A DNA stretch of 61,316 nt, taken from IMG/VR virus record IMGVR_UViG_3300050119_000050, positions 1 to 61,316 of that record; one strand, given 5' to 3'. Within the stretch, counting starts at the first letter, position 1. Each line of letters starts with the position of its first letter. Shown here piece after piece: positions 15,905-23,757 of this stretch. The translations under genes and the position numbers were made by a program. The DNA is from a virus. The notes below the pieces were generated by a model, which had not been told where the DNA came from, did no database searches, and saw only the letters and a list, made by a program, of their open reading frames with translations.

Positions 15905-17462
15905 CGGTCCTCAACAATAAATCTCTAAGCCCTCGACCGCTCAGGTCATCTGCCACGGTGAGCTTACCATCGACCAGTCCCCAGTTCCTGTCATCCACCG
16001 TTCCCGGCGTTCGAAATCTGACCACGCTGACTGGATGTCCGGCCACAAGGGTGGCTCGCTCTTCCCCTTGGGTGACGTGAATAGCATTTGGTGTAGACGA
16101 GAAGAAAATGACTGCATCAGCGCCGCTGAAATCTCGGCCCTCTCCTCCGGCTCCGGGATGCCCAACGAGGACGTTATAGCTAGGGTCGTTGTTAAATGCA
16201 AGTCGGATGCCTTCACGCTGCTCGGTAGGTACGCCTCCGTGAAATTCGAGCACTCGGAAGCCTTCGGATTTGAGCCGAGCACAAACACGTCGGATGTCTT
16301 CCCGATAGCGGCACCAAACAATGGTTTTGCCGGGAAGGCCTCCTCCCACTTCGTCCATGAGCGCATCGTAGACAGGTGCGAGGGGATCGATGTCAATGAT
16401 ATCGTCGCCATCTTTGATATACCCATTCAAAATTTGCTGGAGCTTCTGCACGCGAGCGCCAGCGTCCTTGGCAGAGACCATGTCGTCACCGATCTCGACC
16501 AGATGCCGCGACACCATTTCCAGATACGCGCGCCGCTGTGTCTCGCTCATCTGGATGATGCGCTCGGTGCGGATCAGCGGCGGCATGTCTTCGATGTCTT
16601 CTCGAAGCACGACCGAGGACCACTGGGCCATACGCTCTTGCAGCCAGTCGAGATTTTTGTAGCCGGTCACCTTCTTGTAGCGGCGGCCGGTGTTGCGTCG
16701 ATACCTCGACGATGGATCGCCCGGCTCAAACTTAGGAGTGCTGTCTTCGACGACCGCGATCCTGCTATGAAACTTCCCGAACGTGTCGCCCGCGAACTCG
16801 GGACCGAACGCTTCGTCATTGAGGATTTTATAGATGGAGTACGCACGCAACGGCGAGTTCAAAATCGCGGTGCCCGTCTCGACCGTGATGAATTTTGCGA
16901 TGCGTCCCAGATTGCGCGCCATCTTCGTGCGCTTCGCACTGGCGCGGCCGAAGTGATGTGCCTCGGATATCGCCAACATAAATTTGCCGTGACACGTTGC
17001 TACGAATTTTCGGACCGCCTTGATGCACTCTTTCGTCGCGACGCCCTTGTCACTGCCGAACGCCTCCATGTTCACCGTCAACCACTTCAGGCCGCCCGTG
17101 TGCGCATACAGCGCGTCGAGCTTAGCGATCTGACCGAAGTCCCCACGACGCGGCGCTTCCCAGCCGAACGCCATGGCCTGCCCGTTCGTAGGCCATGACC
17201 ACTTCGGTATCTCGTTGATCACCCAGTTGAGATGGATGCCATTAGGGGCTAACACAACGACCCCTTCGATAGCACCCTTCGAGAACTGGTACTCGGCCTT
17301 GTCGATCACGGCCTTCGATTTGCCCGTGCGCATCGACCAGAGCAGCGCGCGGCACTTGGTGTCGCGGTGCTCGTCGAACTCTTTGGTTTGATGAGACCAC
17401 GGAGCCTTGACGGGCTCGGGCCCCAGCAGATCAAACCATTCATCGTCGGAAAGGATTGTCAC
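15897..17462 (-). CDS. SNF2/SF2-type DNA helicase
   Basis: 521 residues starting at GTG 17462 with GAAGG upstream. Motif I SMRTGKS (near residue 35), motif Ia VVVLAPNGIHLNWVINE, motif II LAISEAHHFG, motif III-like TGTAILNSP, then the second RecA domain: GKTIVWCRYREDIRRVC, FHGGVPTEQREGIRLAF, VLVGHPGAGGEGRDFSGAD, and a motif VI-like GEERATLVAGHPVSVVRF. Likely unwinds or remodels at the replication fork. Odd: motif II reads SEAH rather than DEAH/DESH, codon TCC, so the magnesium-binding Asp is replaced. Upstream gene overlaps by 23 bases. Confidence 0.85.
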   Translation of the reverse strand: MTILSDDEWFDLLGPEPVKAPWSHQTKEFDEHRDTKCRALLWSMRTGKSKAVIDKAEYQFSKGAIEGVVVLAPNGIHLNWVINEIPKWSWPTNGQAMAFGWEAPRRGDFGQIAKLDALYAHTGGLKWLTVNMEAFGSDKGVATKECIKAVRKFVATCHGKFMLAISEAHHFGRASAKRTKMARNLGRIAKFITVETGTAILNSPLRAYSIYKILNDEAFGPEFAGDTFGKFHSRIAVVEDSTPKFEPGDPSSRYRRNTGRRYKKVTGYKNLDWLQERMAQWSSVVLREDIEDMPPLIRTERIIQMSETQRRAYLEMVSRHLVEIGDDMVSAKDAGARVQKLQQILNGYIKDGDDIIDIDPLAPVYDALMDEVGGGLPGKTIVWCRYREDIRRVCARLKSEGFRVLEFHGGVPTEQREGIRLAFNNDPSYNVLVGHPGAGGEGRDFSGADAVIFFSSTPNAIHVTQGEERATLVAGHPVSVVRFRTPGTVDDRNWGLVDGKLTVADDLSGRGLRDLLLRTDV

Positions 17463-17691
17463 GATCCGCCTTCGCTGTTTTCGAGCAGTCCCCGCAGAAG
17501 TGTTCGGAGGCCTTGGCCCCGGGCGAGTTGTTGGCGAGGTTGTTGATCGTCCATCCCTCCTCGCGGAGGACCCGCCAGCACGCGAAGAAGTCTCCGATGT
17601 CATCGCCCTCCGCCTTGTTGAACTCGTAGGTGTCGAAGCAGGCGTCGCACTGGAAAACCAGTATCCCCTTAGATGGCCGTTCGATGCTCAT
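17440..17691 (-). CDS. Small zinc-ribbon protein
   Basis: 83 residues from ATG 17691 (overlapping the HD gene stop, ATGA). Two Cys pairs, FQCDACFDTY near the start and HFCGDCSK near the end, form a zinc-ribbon-like arrangement around a helix (DIGDFFACWRVLREEGW). Phage proteins of this look are common and of unknown role. Confidence 0.65.
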   Translation of the reverse strand: MSIERPSKGILVFQCDACFDTYEFNKAEGDDIGDFFACWRVLREEGWTINNLANNSPGAKASEHFCGDCSKTAKADRDNPFRR

Positions 17692-18347
17692 GATGCGTTC
17701 TCTTCCTTCAGGATTGCTTCCCAGCGCTTGAGAAATTCTCGCTGGGTTCGTTCCGTCCCCCACGGGACAATCTTCTTGGGCATTGGCGGTGCCATGAAAC
17801 TACGTTCGGTGTTGGGCGGCATGAAGTCGCGGTTTTCGGTCGCGAGCAAGATCAGATCGGCTTCCTTGATCTCTGGGTCCCACGGATACTGCACGCCCAG
17901 ATGGCGGCACAGCGCGGCGTCCACGCGGTTCTCCAGCTTGAACAGTTCATCGTTGCCCTTGGAGCGCATCCACCACTTCAGCGGGCTCGGGAAGTCCGGC
18001 ATATAGGCTTCTGCGCCATCGTGCAAGAGGCCCTGCTTGCGCTTCGACGGCGTCGATGTCCCCATCTTCGCGATCACGTCGTGCACCAGACAGCAGTGCT
18101 GGCCTATGGAGATGAAACGCCCATTGACACGCTTGACGTGGCCGGTCCATCGGACCCGGGCCGCGAGTGCGAACGCGATATCGGTGATGGAGAAGTCGTG
18201 CTCGTCGACGTGGTCCCAGTAAAGCTTGCGCCCGCTGACCGTGCGAATGTAGTAGCCTTCCTTGTCCATCCCGGTGCGATGGTCAACAGTGCCTCCGAGG
18301 CCGATTGACGTGACCTTGGGAGCGCGCCAGACTTTCGATCCTGCCAT
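17688..18347 (-). CDS. HD-domain phosphohydrolase, YfbR-like
   Basis: 219 residues from ATG 18347. The HD superfamily pattern is complete: DFSITDIAFALAARVRWTGH, then ISIGQHCCLVHDV (H), LLHDGAEAYMPDFPSPLK (HD and following D) and a later D (EIKEADLILLATE). YfbR-like enzymes are 5'-deoxynucleotidases; phage DatZ dATP triphosphohydrolase is also an HD protein. With the MazZ-like gene it probably adjusts dNTP pools. Confidence 0.8.
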   Translation of the reverse strand: MAGSKVWRAPKVTSIGLGGTVDHRTGMDKEGYYIRTVSGRKLYWDHVDEHDFSITDIAFALAARVRWTGHVKRVNGRFISIGQHCCLVHDVIAKMGTSTPSKRKQGLLHDGAEAYMPDFPSPLKWWMRSKGNDELFKLENRVDAALCRHLGVQYPWDPEIKEADLILLATENRDFMPPNTERSFMAPPMPKKIVPWGTERTQREFLKRWEAILKEENAS

Positions 18348-18348
18348 A

Positions 18349-18603
18349 TTAAATCCCTTCGAGCTTGTCATACGCTCGCAAGATGCGAGACGCAAGGTCA
18401 TAGGCCCCCGGAGCATCGGTCACCAAGCTCGCCAACACGCCCTTCGCGTTGATGAAATTGATGCACATCTCATTGTCGTTGATGTTGATGTTGATGTTGT
18501 ACGTCGTAGCTTCGGTGTCGTCGAGCAGTTCGATCACTCGCTCGTCGCCGCCAGCGAGCATCGCGTTGACGACCGTATCGTTTTCGTCCGTTTTTCTTGT
18601 CAT
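18349..18603 (-). CDS. Small acidic protein with Asn-Ile repeat
   Basis: 84 residues; contains NINININD, encoded by a tandem AACATC hexanucleotide repeat (about 18479-18498), a possible slippage site. Remainder acidic and helical (VIELLDDTEATT, LASRILRAYDKL). Between the polymerase and the HD gene. Confidence 0.6.
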   Translation of the reverse strand: MTRKTDENDTVVNAMLAGGDERVIELLDDTEATTYNINININDNEMCINFINAKGVLASLVTDAPGAYDLASRILRAYDKLEGI

Positions 18604-18613
18604 TGTAGGTCCC

Positions 18614-20893
18614 CTACTTCCGAAGCCGTGGGCCTATCCAGCCCTCTGCCGTGATGGGCATGTTGGGAGCCCAGTCTGGCACTTCGGACATGATAGCCTC
18701 AAATTCGTGAAGTTCGCAAGTCCCAATATCACCTTCCGCGATGACCTCGTCGTGGATCGAAAGCAGCAGCGCGAATTGATCCATCTGATCGATGCGAAGC
18801 ATCGCTTCGGCGAGCAGATCGCGCGATGATGCCTGATCGTAGTTCTCGACCAGCGATCCTCCGTGAGTGCCGCAGCGCTTCCACTGTTTGGTGTAGGTGT
18901 CGCGACCCATGAACGAAAGATGCGGCGAGATGAAACTCTCGGGCGCGTCAGGCAGCAGCGTCTTGCCCTGCTTCTCCGCCATCTTCTCGGCGTGCCAGCG
19001 CACGCGGTGTTGCGGGACGCTCTTCTTGGCCGGGAAGTTGACAGTCGTCGGGCGACCGCGCGCATTGAGCGCGGCGAAGCGGTACGTGACGCGCATGTTG
19101 ACGCGCGGATAGAGATAGGCGAGCAGTCGGCCGCTCGGCAAGCGACAGTGCAGGAAGTTGCGATCATCGGACATGAAGTAGCTGACCGAACCGATCCCAA
19201 ACTCGTCACCGCCGCAATAGTATTCAGTGCCCGGATCGAGCACGGCGTTGATCGCGGCGCGCTCACTGTCACGCCACAACTGCGGGACCTCGGGGTATTT
19301 GTCTTTGCGATAGATGCGAACGACCATCTGGCAGAACTCATCGTCGAGCCAGATGCCCTCATCGTTCCAGACGGTCATCTGGAATTTTTCCCAGCCCATC
19401 GCGTAGCCGAGACCCAAGATGGCTTTCTTACCGAGGTTGCGCTCTGACTTGTCGGCCTTGGTGATCAGGCGACCATAGATGCCTGACGCCATGTCGCAGT
19501 AAATATCCTGCCCGGGAACGAACATCCCCAACATGGGAGCGCAGCCGGAGAGCCACGCGAGCTTGCGCGCTTCGATAGCGTTGAAGTCGGCGGCGTAAAT
19601 CTCTTTGCCCGGCGATGCGACCAGCGCACCACGGCAGGCCTTGGCCAATGCAACCATTGGCTCGCCCCACATCATGGTGATGAGTTCGCGGTCGAGCGTC
19701 ATGATGTCGCGCCACGCGTCGCCCATCTCGTCGAGCCCGTCCGACGTCAGCTTGTCCTTGTAGCCGCCGCCGTAGCCGCGCACGAAGTTGTGTGGCTGCA
19801 CGCCCTTGCCACTCCAGCGGCCGGTCCGGTCGGCCCCGTTATAGAGCATGATGTCGTGGAGCTTATTGTCTGGGCAGACCGAGAGAAGCATGCGCTTGTA
19901 TTTCGCAACGGAAGATCGGTTGACCTCCATGCAGATGCGCAGCGCGCGATTGACGCGAGCACCTTCCTCGCCGAGCGCGTCCCATTTCTCTTTCGCGATG
20001 GGCTCGGCCGCCTCGCGCGCCTCGTCGCCCGCCTTGGTGGGGACGCCGTCGAGCGCAAACGAGAGCGTGTCGGCTTTGGTGTTGATCAGCGGCTCCTCGC
20101 CCAGCGAGACGAGCTTGCCATTGGCCCACGCGAGCATTGCCTTGCGCTGCGATCCCTTGCCAACGACACCACCAGTGATGTCGCTCAGTTCACCGTTGAG
20201 GCGGATCGCTTCGAGCCCGGCGAGGCCGAGCGCGGCCTCCGCGCCTTCGCGGTCAAGCGTGATGCCCCGAAGGTTCATCCGCATGTCCATCAACCAATAC
20301 TCGCGCTCGCGTGGTGTCATCTCCGGACAGAACTTGGAGAGGCCGCGCTCGGCCTTCACATCGCCCTTACAGTAAACCCAGTTGGCGCGATGCTCGGCCT
20401 CTTCCTCGCAGAACGCTATGACACCGTCGCCCTTGTTTTTGCCGCGCCGGATCATCGGCTTCGAGAGTTTGTTGATCAGGCGCTTGCCATCTGCGATCTT
20501 GTGGTCAGGCAGGCCGACTGACGTGACCGCGTCTTCAAGCGAGCGCGGCAGTGATACGCACGACGCCTTCGCGGCCGAGCAGTACAGTTGCTCCAGCGCG
20601 ATCTCGACATCGAACTCGGGAAACTCGCGGCGAAGGGAAATATTCCAGATGTTGAACTCGAACCCGGCGTTGTGTGCTTCGACCGGCTCACCGGAGCGGA
20701 TGCGCTCGATCAGTTCGTCGGGTCGCTCACTCTTCTCGATCCATGGGTGATCGCGATGCCAGAGATGAAACTCGTCTTCGTCATCGTATGCCCACGCGAG
20801 GCATAGCGCTTGTGTGCTGACGTCGAACGCATAGCGCCGCGCACCCCACTTGATGAGGTCCGCAGCGCTTCTCGTCTCGAAATCGATGGTAAT
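18614..20893 (-). CDS. Family A DNA polymerase with 3'-5' exonuclease domain
   Basis: About 759 residues. N-terminal exonuclease: ExoI TIDFETRS (D and E), ExoII VEAHNAGFEFNIWN. Polymerase motif A YAADFNAIEARKLAWLSG near residue 434, motif B KSERNLGKKAILGLGYAMG near 484, motif C LSIHDEVIAEG near 712. Replicates the phage genome. The frame is open upstream of an ATG at 20455 and that upstream part encodes the exonuclease core, so the true start is near 20893. No ATG, GTG or TTG is there: the codons after a GGGAGG ribosome site are ATA then ATT, giving MITIDFETR-like N termini. Start is taken as ATT 20893. The upstream HNH gene ends at 20893. Confidence 0.85.
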   Translation of the reverse strand: MTIDFETRSAADLIKWGARRYAFDVSTQALCLAWAYDDEDEFHLWHRDHPWIEKSERPDELIERIRSGEPVEAHNAGFEFNIWNISLRREFPEFDVEIALEQLYCSAAKASCVSLPRSLEDAVTSVGLPDHKIADGKRLINKLSKPMIRRGKNKGDGVIAFCEEEAEHRANWVYCKGDVKAERGLSKFCPEMTPREREYWLMDMRMNLRGITLDREGAEAALGLAGLEAIRLNGELSDITGGVVGKGSQRKAMLAWANGKLVSLGEEPLINTKADTLSFALDGVPTKAGDEAREAAEPIAKEKWDALGEEGARVNRALRICMEVNRSSVAKYKRMLLSVCPDNKLHDIMLYNGADRTGRWSGKGVQPHNFVRGYGGGYKDKLTSDGLDEMGDAWRDIMTLDRELITMMWGEPMVALAKACRGALVASPGKEIYAADFNAIEARKLAWLSGCAPMLGMFVPGQDIYCDMASGIYGRLITKADKSERNLGKKAILGLGYAMGWEKFQMTVWNDEGIWLDDEFCQMVVRIYRKDKYPEVPQLWRDSERAAINAVLDPGTEYYCGGDEFGIGSVSYFMSDDRNFLHCRLPSGRLLAYLYPRVNMRVTYRFAALNARGRPTTVNFPAKKSVPQHRVRWHAEKMAEKQGKTLLPDAPESFISPHLSFMGRDTYTKQWKRCGTHGGSLVENYDQASSRDLLAEAMLRIDQMDQFALLLSIHDEVIAEGDIGTCELHEFEAIMSEVPDWAPNMPITAEGWIGPRLRK

Positions 20894-21324
20894 TATGGCA
20901 GCCTCCCATAGAAGTCTGCAATCTTGCGAAGTTCTGCGACCGTCGCCTGCCCCTTCAACAGATTGGCGCGAAGGCTGATGACGATCACGTTGCCCTTCAC
21001 GTAGCCAAGATGGTTGTGGATGCGGTCGAGCGACGCGGCATTTGGGTTCTCATACAGCTTGCGTCCACGTCCCGGTCCATAAGCCAACCTCATGCCGAGC
21101 ACGGGGCAGTGCGTCGGCAACGGCACCAGATCGGTGTAGACGAGATCGAACGGAATACCCTTGCGGCGTGCCCGCCGCCGCGCGTTCTGGAGCAACGCCT
21201 TCTCCGGGTTCGCTGCTACCCATGCCGCGAGCTTAGCCGCCATCACTCCCGGCGCAGCGGGCTTGCTAGCCCTCCAGCGTGCGGTGTTGACGCGGCATTG
21301 CTCTCGGCGGGCGAGTGTGATCAA
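20893..21324 (-). CDS. HNH/endonuclease VII-like homing-type endonuclease
   Basis: Up to 143 residues. The part from about residue 40 (NARRRARRKGIPFDLVYTDL, THCPVLGMRLAYG, SLDRIHNHLGYVKGNVIVIS, RANLLK) matches a common phage family of small HNH nucleases with a D-R-I...GY..GN signature. The start is unclear: TTG 21324 or ATG 21243, neither with a good ribosome site. Its position right against the polymerase start suggests a mobile insertion. Confidence 0.7.
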   Translation of the reverse strand: MITLARREQCRVNTARWRASKPAAPGVMAAKLAAWVAANPEKALLQNARRRARRKGIPFDLVYTDLVPLPTHCPVLGMRLAYGPGRGRKLYENPNAASLDRIHNHLGYVKGNVIVISLRANLLKGQATVAELRKIADFYGRLP

Positions 21325-21335
21325 ATGGAAAGGAC

Positions 21336-21638
21336 CTACGCGAGGTTCATTCCGTCGATGCCCTGCCCACCGTAGGGCACGTGCTCGGCTACGGTGCGGG
21401 TCAGCGTCGTTGAGATATCACCGACCTCGTCACGTTTTTGCGTCTGGACGACGCGGAGAGATGGCTGGAGAAATTCCTTGAGCGAGCCCTTCAGCACCGC
21501 GCGAGCGTCGACGACGTTCTGGTGGTTGAGGGCGCGATCTTTATCGGCGGCGGAAGTGGCGACGACTACAGCGAGGATGAGGGCTTCGATACTTTCAGTG
21601 ACGAGTTCAAGCTTGGTCTCAATTACAGGATGCGACAT
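21336..21638 (-). CDS. Small helical protein, unknown
   Basis: 100 residues; N-terminal helix with a hydrophobic face (TESIEALILAVVVATSAADK). ATG 21638 has GGAG ten bases upstream and a clear promoter behind it. No family recognised. Confidence 0.65.
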   Translation of the reverse strand: MSHPVIETKLELVTESIEALILAVVVATSAADKDRALNHQNVVDARAVLKGSLKEFLQPSLRVVQTQKRDEVGDISTTLTRTVAEHVPYGGQGIDGMNLA

Positions 21639-21668
21639 GCAGGCAACTCCAGTTTGCTTTTCAGCCGA

Positions 21669-21696
21669 ACCATAGAGCGATGTTCGTTCATGTCAA
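21669..21696 (-). promoter_or_regulatory. Leftward sigma70-type promoter
   Basis: Minus strand TTGACA (21691-21696), 16 bases, TATGGT (21669-21674), 31 bases before ATG 21638. Confidence 0.6.
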
Positions 21697-21710
21697 GTCC
21701 TCAAATGGTT

Positions 21711-21740
21711 GGGGCCGCAATCATTTCTGACTGCGGCCCC
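21711..21740 (-). terminator. GC-rich hairpin terminator
   Basis: Perfect 9-bp stem GGGGCCGCA/TGCGGCCCC, 12-base loop, between the structured element at 21826-21928 and the promoter at 21669. No U run follows, so strength is uncertain. Confidence 0.45.
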
Positions 21741-21825
21741 TGTCGGCCCCGTGATCTCACGGACGGATCAGCAGTTTCGGAAAACCGCTTACGGCACTGT
21801 GGCCCCGATTAGGAAATTAAATCGC

Positions 21826-21928
21826 AGGCGCGCTTCGGGATCGAACCGACACACCCGTCACTATTGGTCAACTAGGAGAAGTCACCGGCCTTGTCGGCAT
21901 CTCCAGCGGGTTCACTAGATACCCCGCC
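21826..21928 (-). ncRNA. tRNA-like structured element (degenerate class II tRNA?)
   Basis: In the 428-base gap 21639-22066. The minus strand holds a tRNA T arm TCGG-TTCGATC-CCGA, then GCGCGCC, partly complementary (5 of 7) to GGCGGGG 103 bases upstream. Between them lie stems GGAGA/TCTCC and CTA-TTG/CAA-TAG. No standard anticodon loop with U33 was found; one reading puts AAG in a loop ACAAGGC. No CCA end. It may be a decayed tRNA or a tRNA mimic. Confidence 0.35.
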
Positions 21929-22066
21929 CTAACCCAGTGGCCTGCGGAGAGACGGGAGACCAACGGGCTCAAGAATGGCCCGTCGATATCTCCGTCGCTC
22001 TAGCGACCGCGTGTTTTGTCAGGCCTTTACAGCCCCGGCGTCGCGACGCCTGACGCGGTCGTGTCG

Positions 22067-22699
22067 TTAGCCCAGATCGTCATCATCGTTGGTGAGATCG
22101 TCGTCATCACCACCGCCGGTGAAGCCCTCGGCCGGATCATCGCCGAAGTCATCCTCGGCCGACGTGAAGCCCTCGAAGCTCTCGTCATCGCCAAGCTTCT
22201 GGATGTTGCCCAGACCGATGGCGAGGCCCTTACCGATGTTGTCGAAGGCGTAGGGGTTGACGGACGCACGCGCCCAGCAACCGGCGTAGAACTCCTCGGC
22301 GTTTTCCGGCGTGATCGGATTGCTGTTCACGTCGAGAATTTGCGGACGGCGTTTGGAGTTCGCCATCGAGAAGTAAATCATGTCGGGGTCGCCGTAGCCC
22401 TGATAGGTCTTCTCGTCGCCCTTGTGAAACGGGATTTTGAACTCCCGGTTCGCCTTCATGGTCTTCAGGTCCTTCTTGAAAAATTCCTGACAGACCTCGC
22501 CGAGCTTGGCGCGGATGGCCTGCCACTTCGCAGTGTCCGACGCCGTGAACTGCTTGGGATAGAACAAGCCGACGAGCGAGAAGCGCGGCGTGCCGCCGTT
22601 GTATGAGCCGCGTTCGAAGACTTGGGGGAAGCTGACGCGGAATTTCGGGGTCAGCAGACGGGAGCCGGATTTGGTCGCGGCTGTGGCGTTGGTTGCCAT
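22067..22699 (-). CDS. DUF2815 family ssDNA-binding-like protein
   Basis: 210 residues from ATG 22699 (AAAGGACACACC leader). DUF2815 features: LLTPKFRVSFPQVFERG, SLVGLFYPK, FHKGDEKTYQGYGDPDMIYFSMANSKRRPQ split over the core, and AGCWARASVNPYAFDNIGKGLAIGLGNIQKL. The family works as a phage OB-fold ssDNA-binding protein, typically beside DUF2800 and a family A polymerase as here. The last 40 residues are a very acidic tail ending TNDDDDLG, like T7 gp2.5 and bacterial SSB tails that recruit partners. Confidence 0.85.
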   Translation of the reverse strand: MATNATAATKSGSRLLTPKFRVSFPQVFERGSYNGGTPRFSLVGLFYPKQFTASDTAKWQAIRAKLGEVCQEFFKKDLKTMKANREFKIPFHKGDEKTYQGYGDPDMIYFSMANSKRRPQILDVNSNPITPENAEEFYAGCWARASVNPYAFDNIGKGLAIGLGNIQKLGDDESFEGFTSAEDDFGDDPAEGFTGGGDDDDLTNDDDDLG

Positions 22700-22752
22700 G
22701 GTGTGTCCTTTCGATGTTGATGTGATTGATGATATGGACCGTTGGCGTGTGG

Positions 22753-22781
22753 GTCTTAACGATTTGTAAACCATATGTCAA
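22753..22781 (-). promoter_or_regulatory. Leftward promoter of the DUF2815 gene
   Basis: Minus strand TTGACA (22776-22781), 17 bases, TAAGAC (22753-22758); a TTAAGA one base away is equally possible. Confidence 0.5.
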
Positions 22782-22784
22782 CAG

Positions 22785-23192
22785 TTATTTTGGGAGCCCC
22801 TTGACATAATCGAGAGCACGCTGAAGCCCCGCCGCGTCGTCGCCGAGTTTGCCAAGCCCGGTATTGCAATGGAAGCACAGCCATCCCCGATGACACTCCA
22901 GCGCCGAGAAACCTTGTGCTTCCAGCCTGTGATCATGGTCCCAATACAGCTTGCGCGGTCGCTGACATAGATCGCAGTGCCCGGCCTTGATCGGGGGCGG
23001 CATCAGCGCGAGCCGGACCTTCTGCTTTCTTATCCAATAGTGTTGCTCCGCCAGCTTAGTTGATGGCCTTGCACGATAGGCACGTTGCGACTTCCTGACA
23101 TTCGGACTGAGATTGGTCAGCCGAACACATTCAATGCATCGCCCGCTGTTCGCGTATCGACCGGACGTATGACCATGGGAGCAGGGTTTCAT
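22785..23192 (-). CDS. Recombination endonuclease VII
   Basis: 135 residues from ATG 23192, which overlaps the upstream stop (ATGA). N-terminal C-x2-GH...C-x2-C ribbon (PCSHGHTSGRYANSGRCIEC), then the Endonuclease VII core HCDLCQRPRKLYWDHDH, GWLCFHCNTGLGKLGDD and a final helix. T4 endonuclease VII cleaves branched DNA before packaging. Size is close to the family norm. Confidence 0.85.
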   Translation of the reverse strand: MKPCSHGHTSGRYANSGRCIECVRLTNLSPNVRKSQRAYRARPSTKLAEQHYWIRKQKVRLALMPPPIKAGHCDLCQRPRKLYWDHDHRLEAQGFSALECHRGWLCFHCNTGLGKLGDDAAGLQRALDYVKGLPK

Positions 23193-23578
23193 TTTCGGAG
23201 GACTTGACACTTTATTTTGGTCTTGCCCAGCAGCACCGATGCCGTCGCCCGATGATTGCCGTCCCAGAGCAGAAACCATCCCCCACGCATTGGGATGACC
23301 GTGGGGAGCTTCTTGAGCGGGTGACGCCGTAGCTGATAGATCAGGCGGCGCGGGCCCAGACAGCCCTGCGTGCTCTTCACACGGTCGGCCCTGATCCATT
23401 GAACCTTCTCATACGCGTGCACCGCTGTTTTCTCCGCGCGCAACTCTTCGGCGCGCGTGCAGCGGGGGAAGAATGTCTGCTTGATGTAGCAGTACCCGGA
23501 CCTTGCGGGTCGCGTGCATCGCTGATCGCGATAGCGCGTCAGATGGCTCACCACGTTGATCGCATGCTCGCGTTTCAT
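23189..23578 (-). CDS. ParB-like fold protein
   Basis: 129 residues from ATG 23578, overlapping the upstream stop. C-terminal PTVIPMRGGWFLLWDGNHRATASVLLG fits the ParB/Srx-like nucleotide-binding segment (DGxHR, then A-A--G). Cys at RCTRPARSGYCYIKQTFFPRC could bind zinc. Second such protein in the window. Function unknown. Confidence 0.65.
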   Translation of the reverse strand: MKREHAINVVSHLTRYRDQRCTRPARSGYCYIKQTFFPRCTRAEELRAEKTAVHAYEKVQWIRADRVKSTQGCLGPRRLIYQLRRHPLKKLPTVIPMRGGWFLLWDGNHRATASVLLGKTKIKCQVLRK

Positions 23579-23757
23579 CTTATGCGCCTGACCCCGTCTC
23601 TGATATCTCTGCGACACTCCCCGCACACGATCACGGAGTGCGGGCGTTTGTAGTTCGGCTTCGGGCAGACGAGCCAGAGAGCTTTCGAGCAGATGTCGCA
23701 TCTCGCGTAGCCGAGAAATGGAAACGCCTCGATCAGCATCTCTTGCTCGCGTGTCAC
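23575..23757 (-). CDS. Small zinc-finger protein
   Basis: 60 residues with two CxxC pairs (RCDICSKA and VCGECRRD) around a Pro-rich turn. Coupled both sides by ATGA overlaps. Probably a nucleic-acid or protein adaptor. Confidence 0.65.
   Translation of the reverse strand: MTREQEMLIEAFPFLGYARCDICSKALWLVCPKPNYKRPHSVIVCGECRRDIRDGVRRIR

Noticed and set aside
16035-17198. 387-residue rightward frame opposite the helicase
   Set aside because: Shadow frame; the minus strand carries all helicase motifs.
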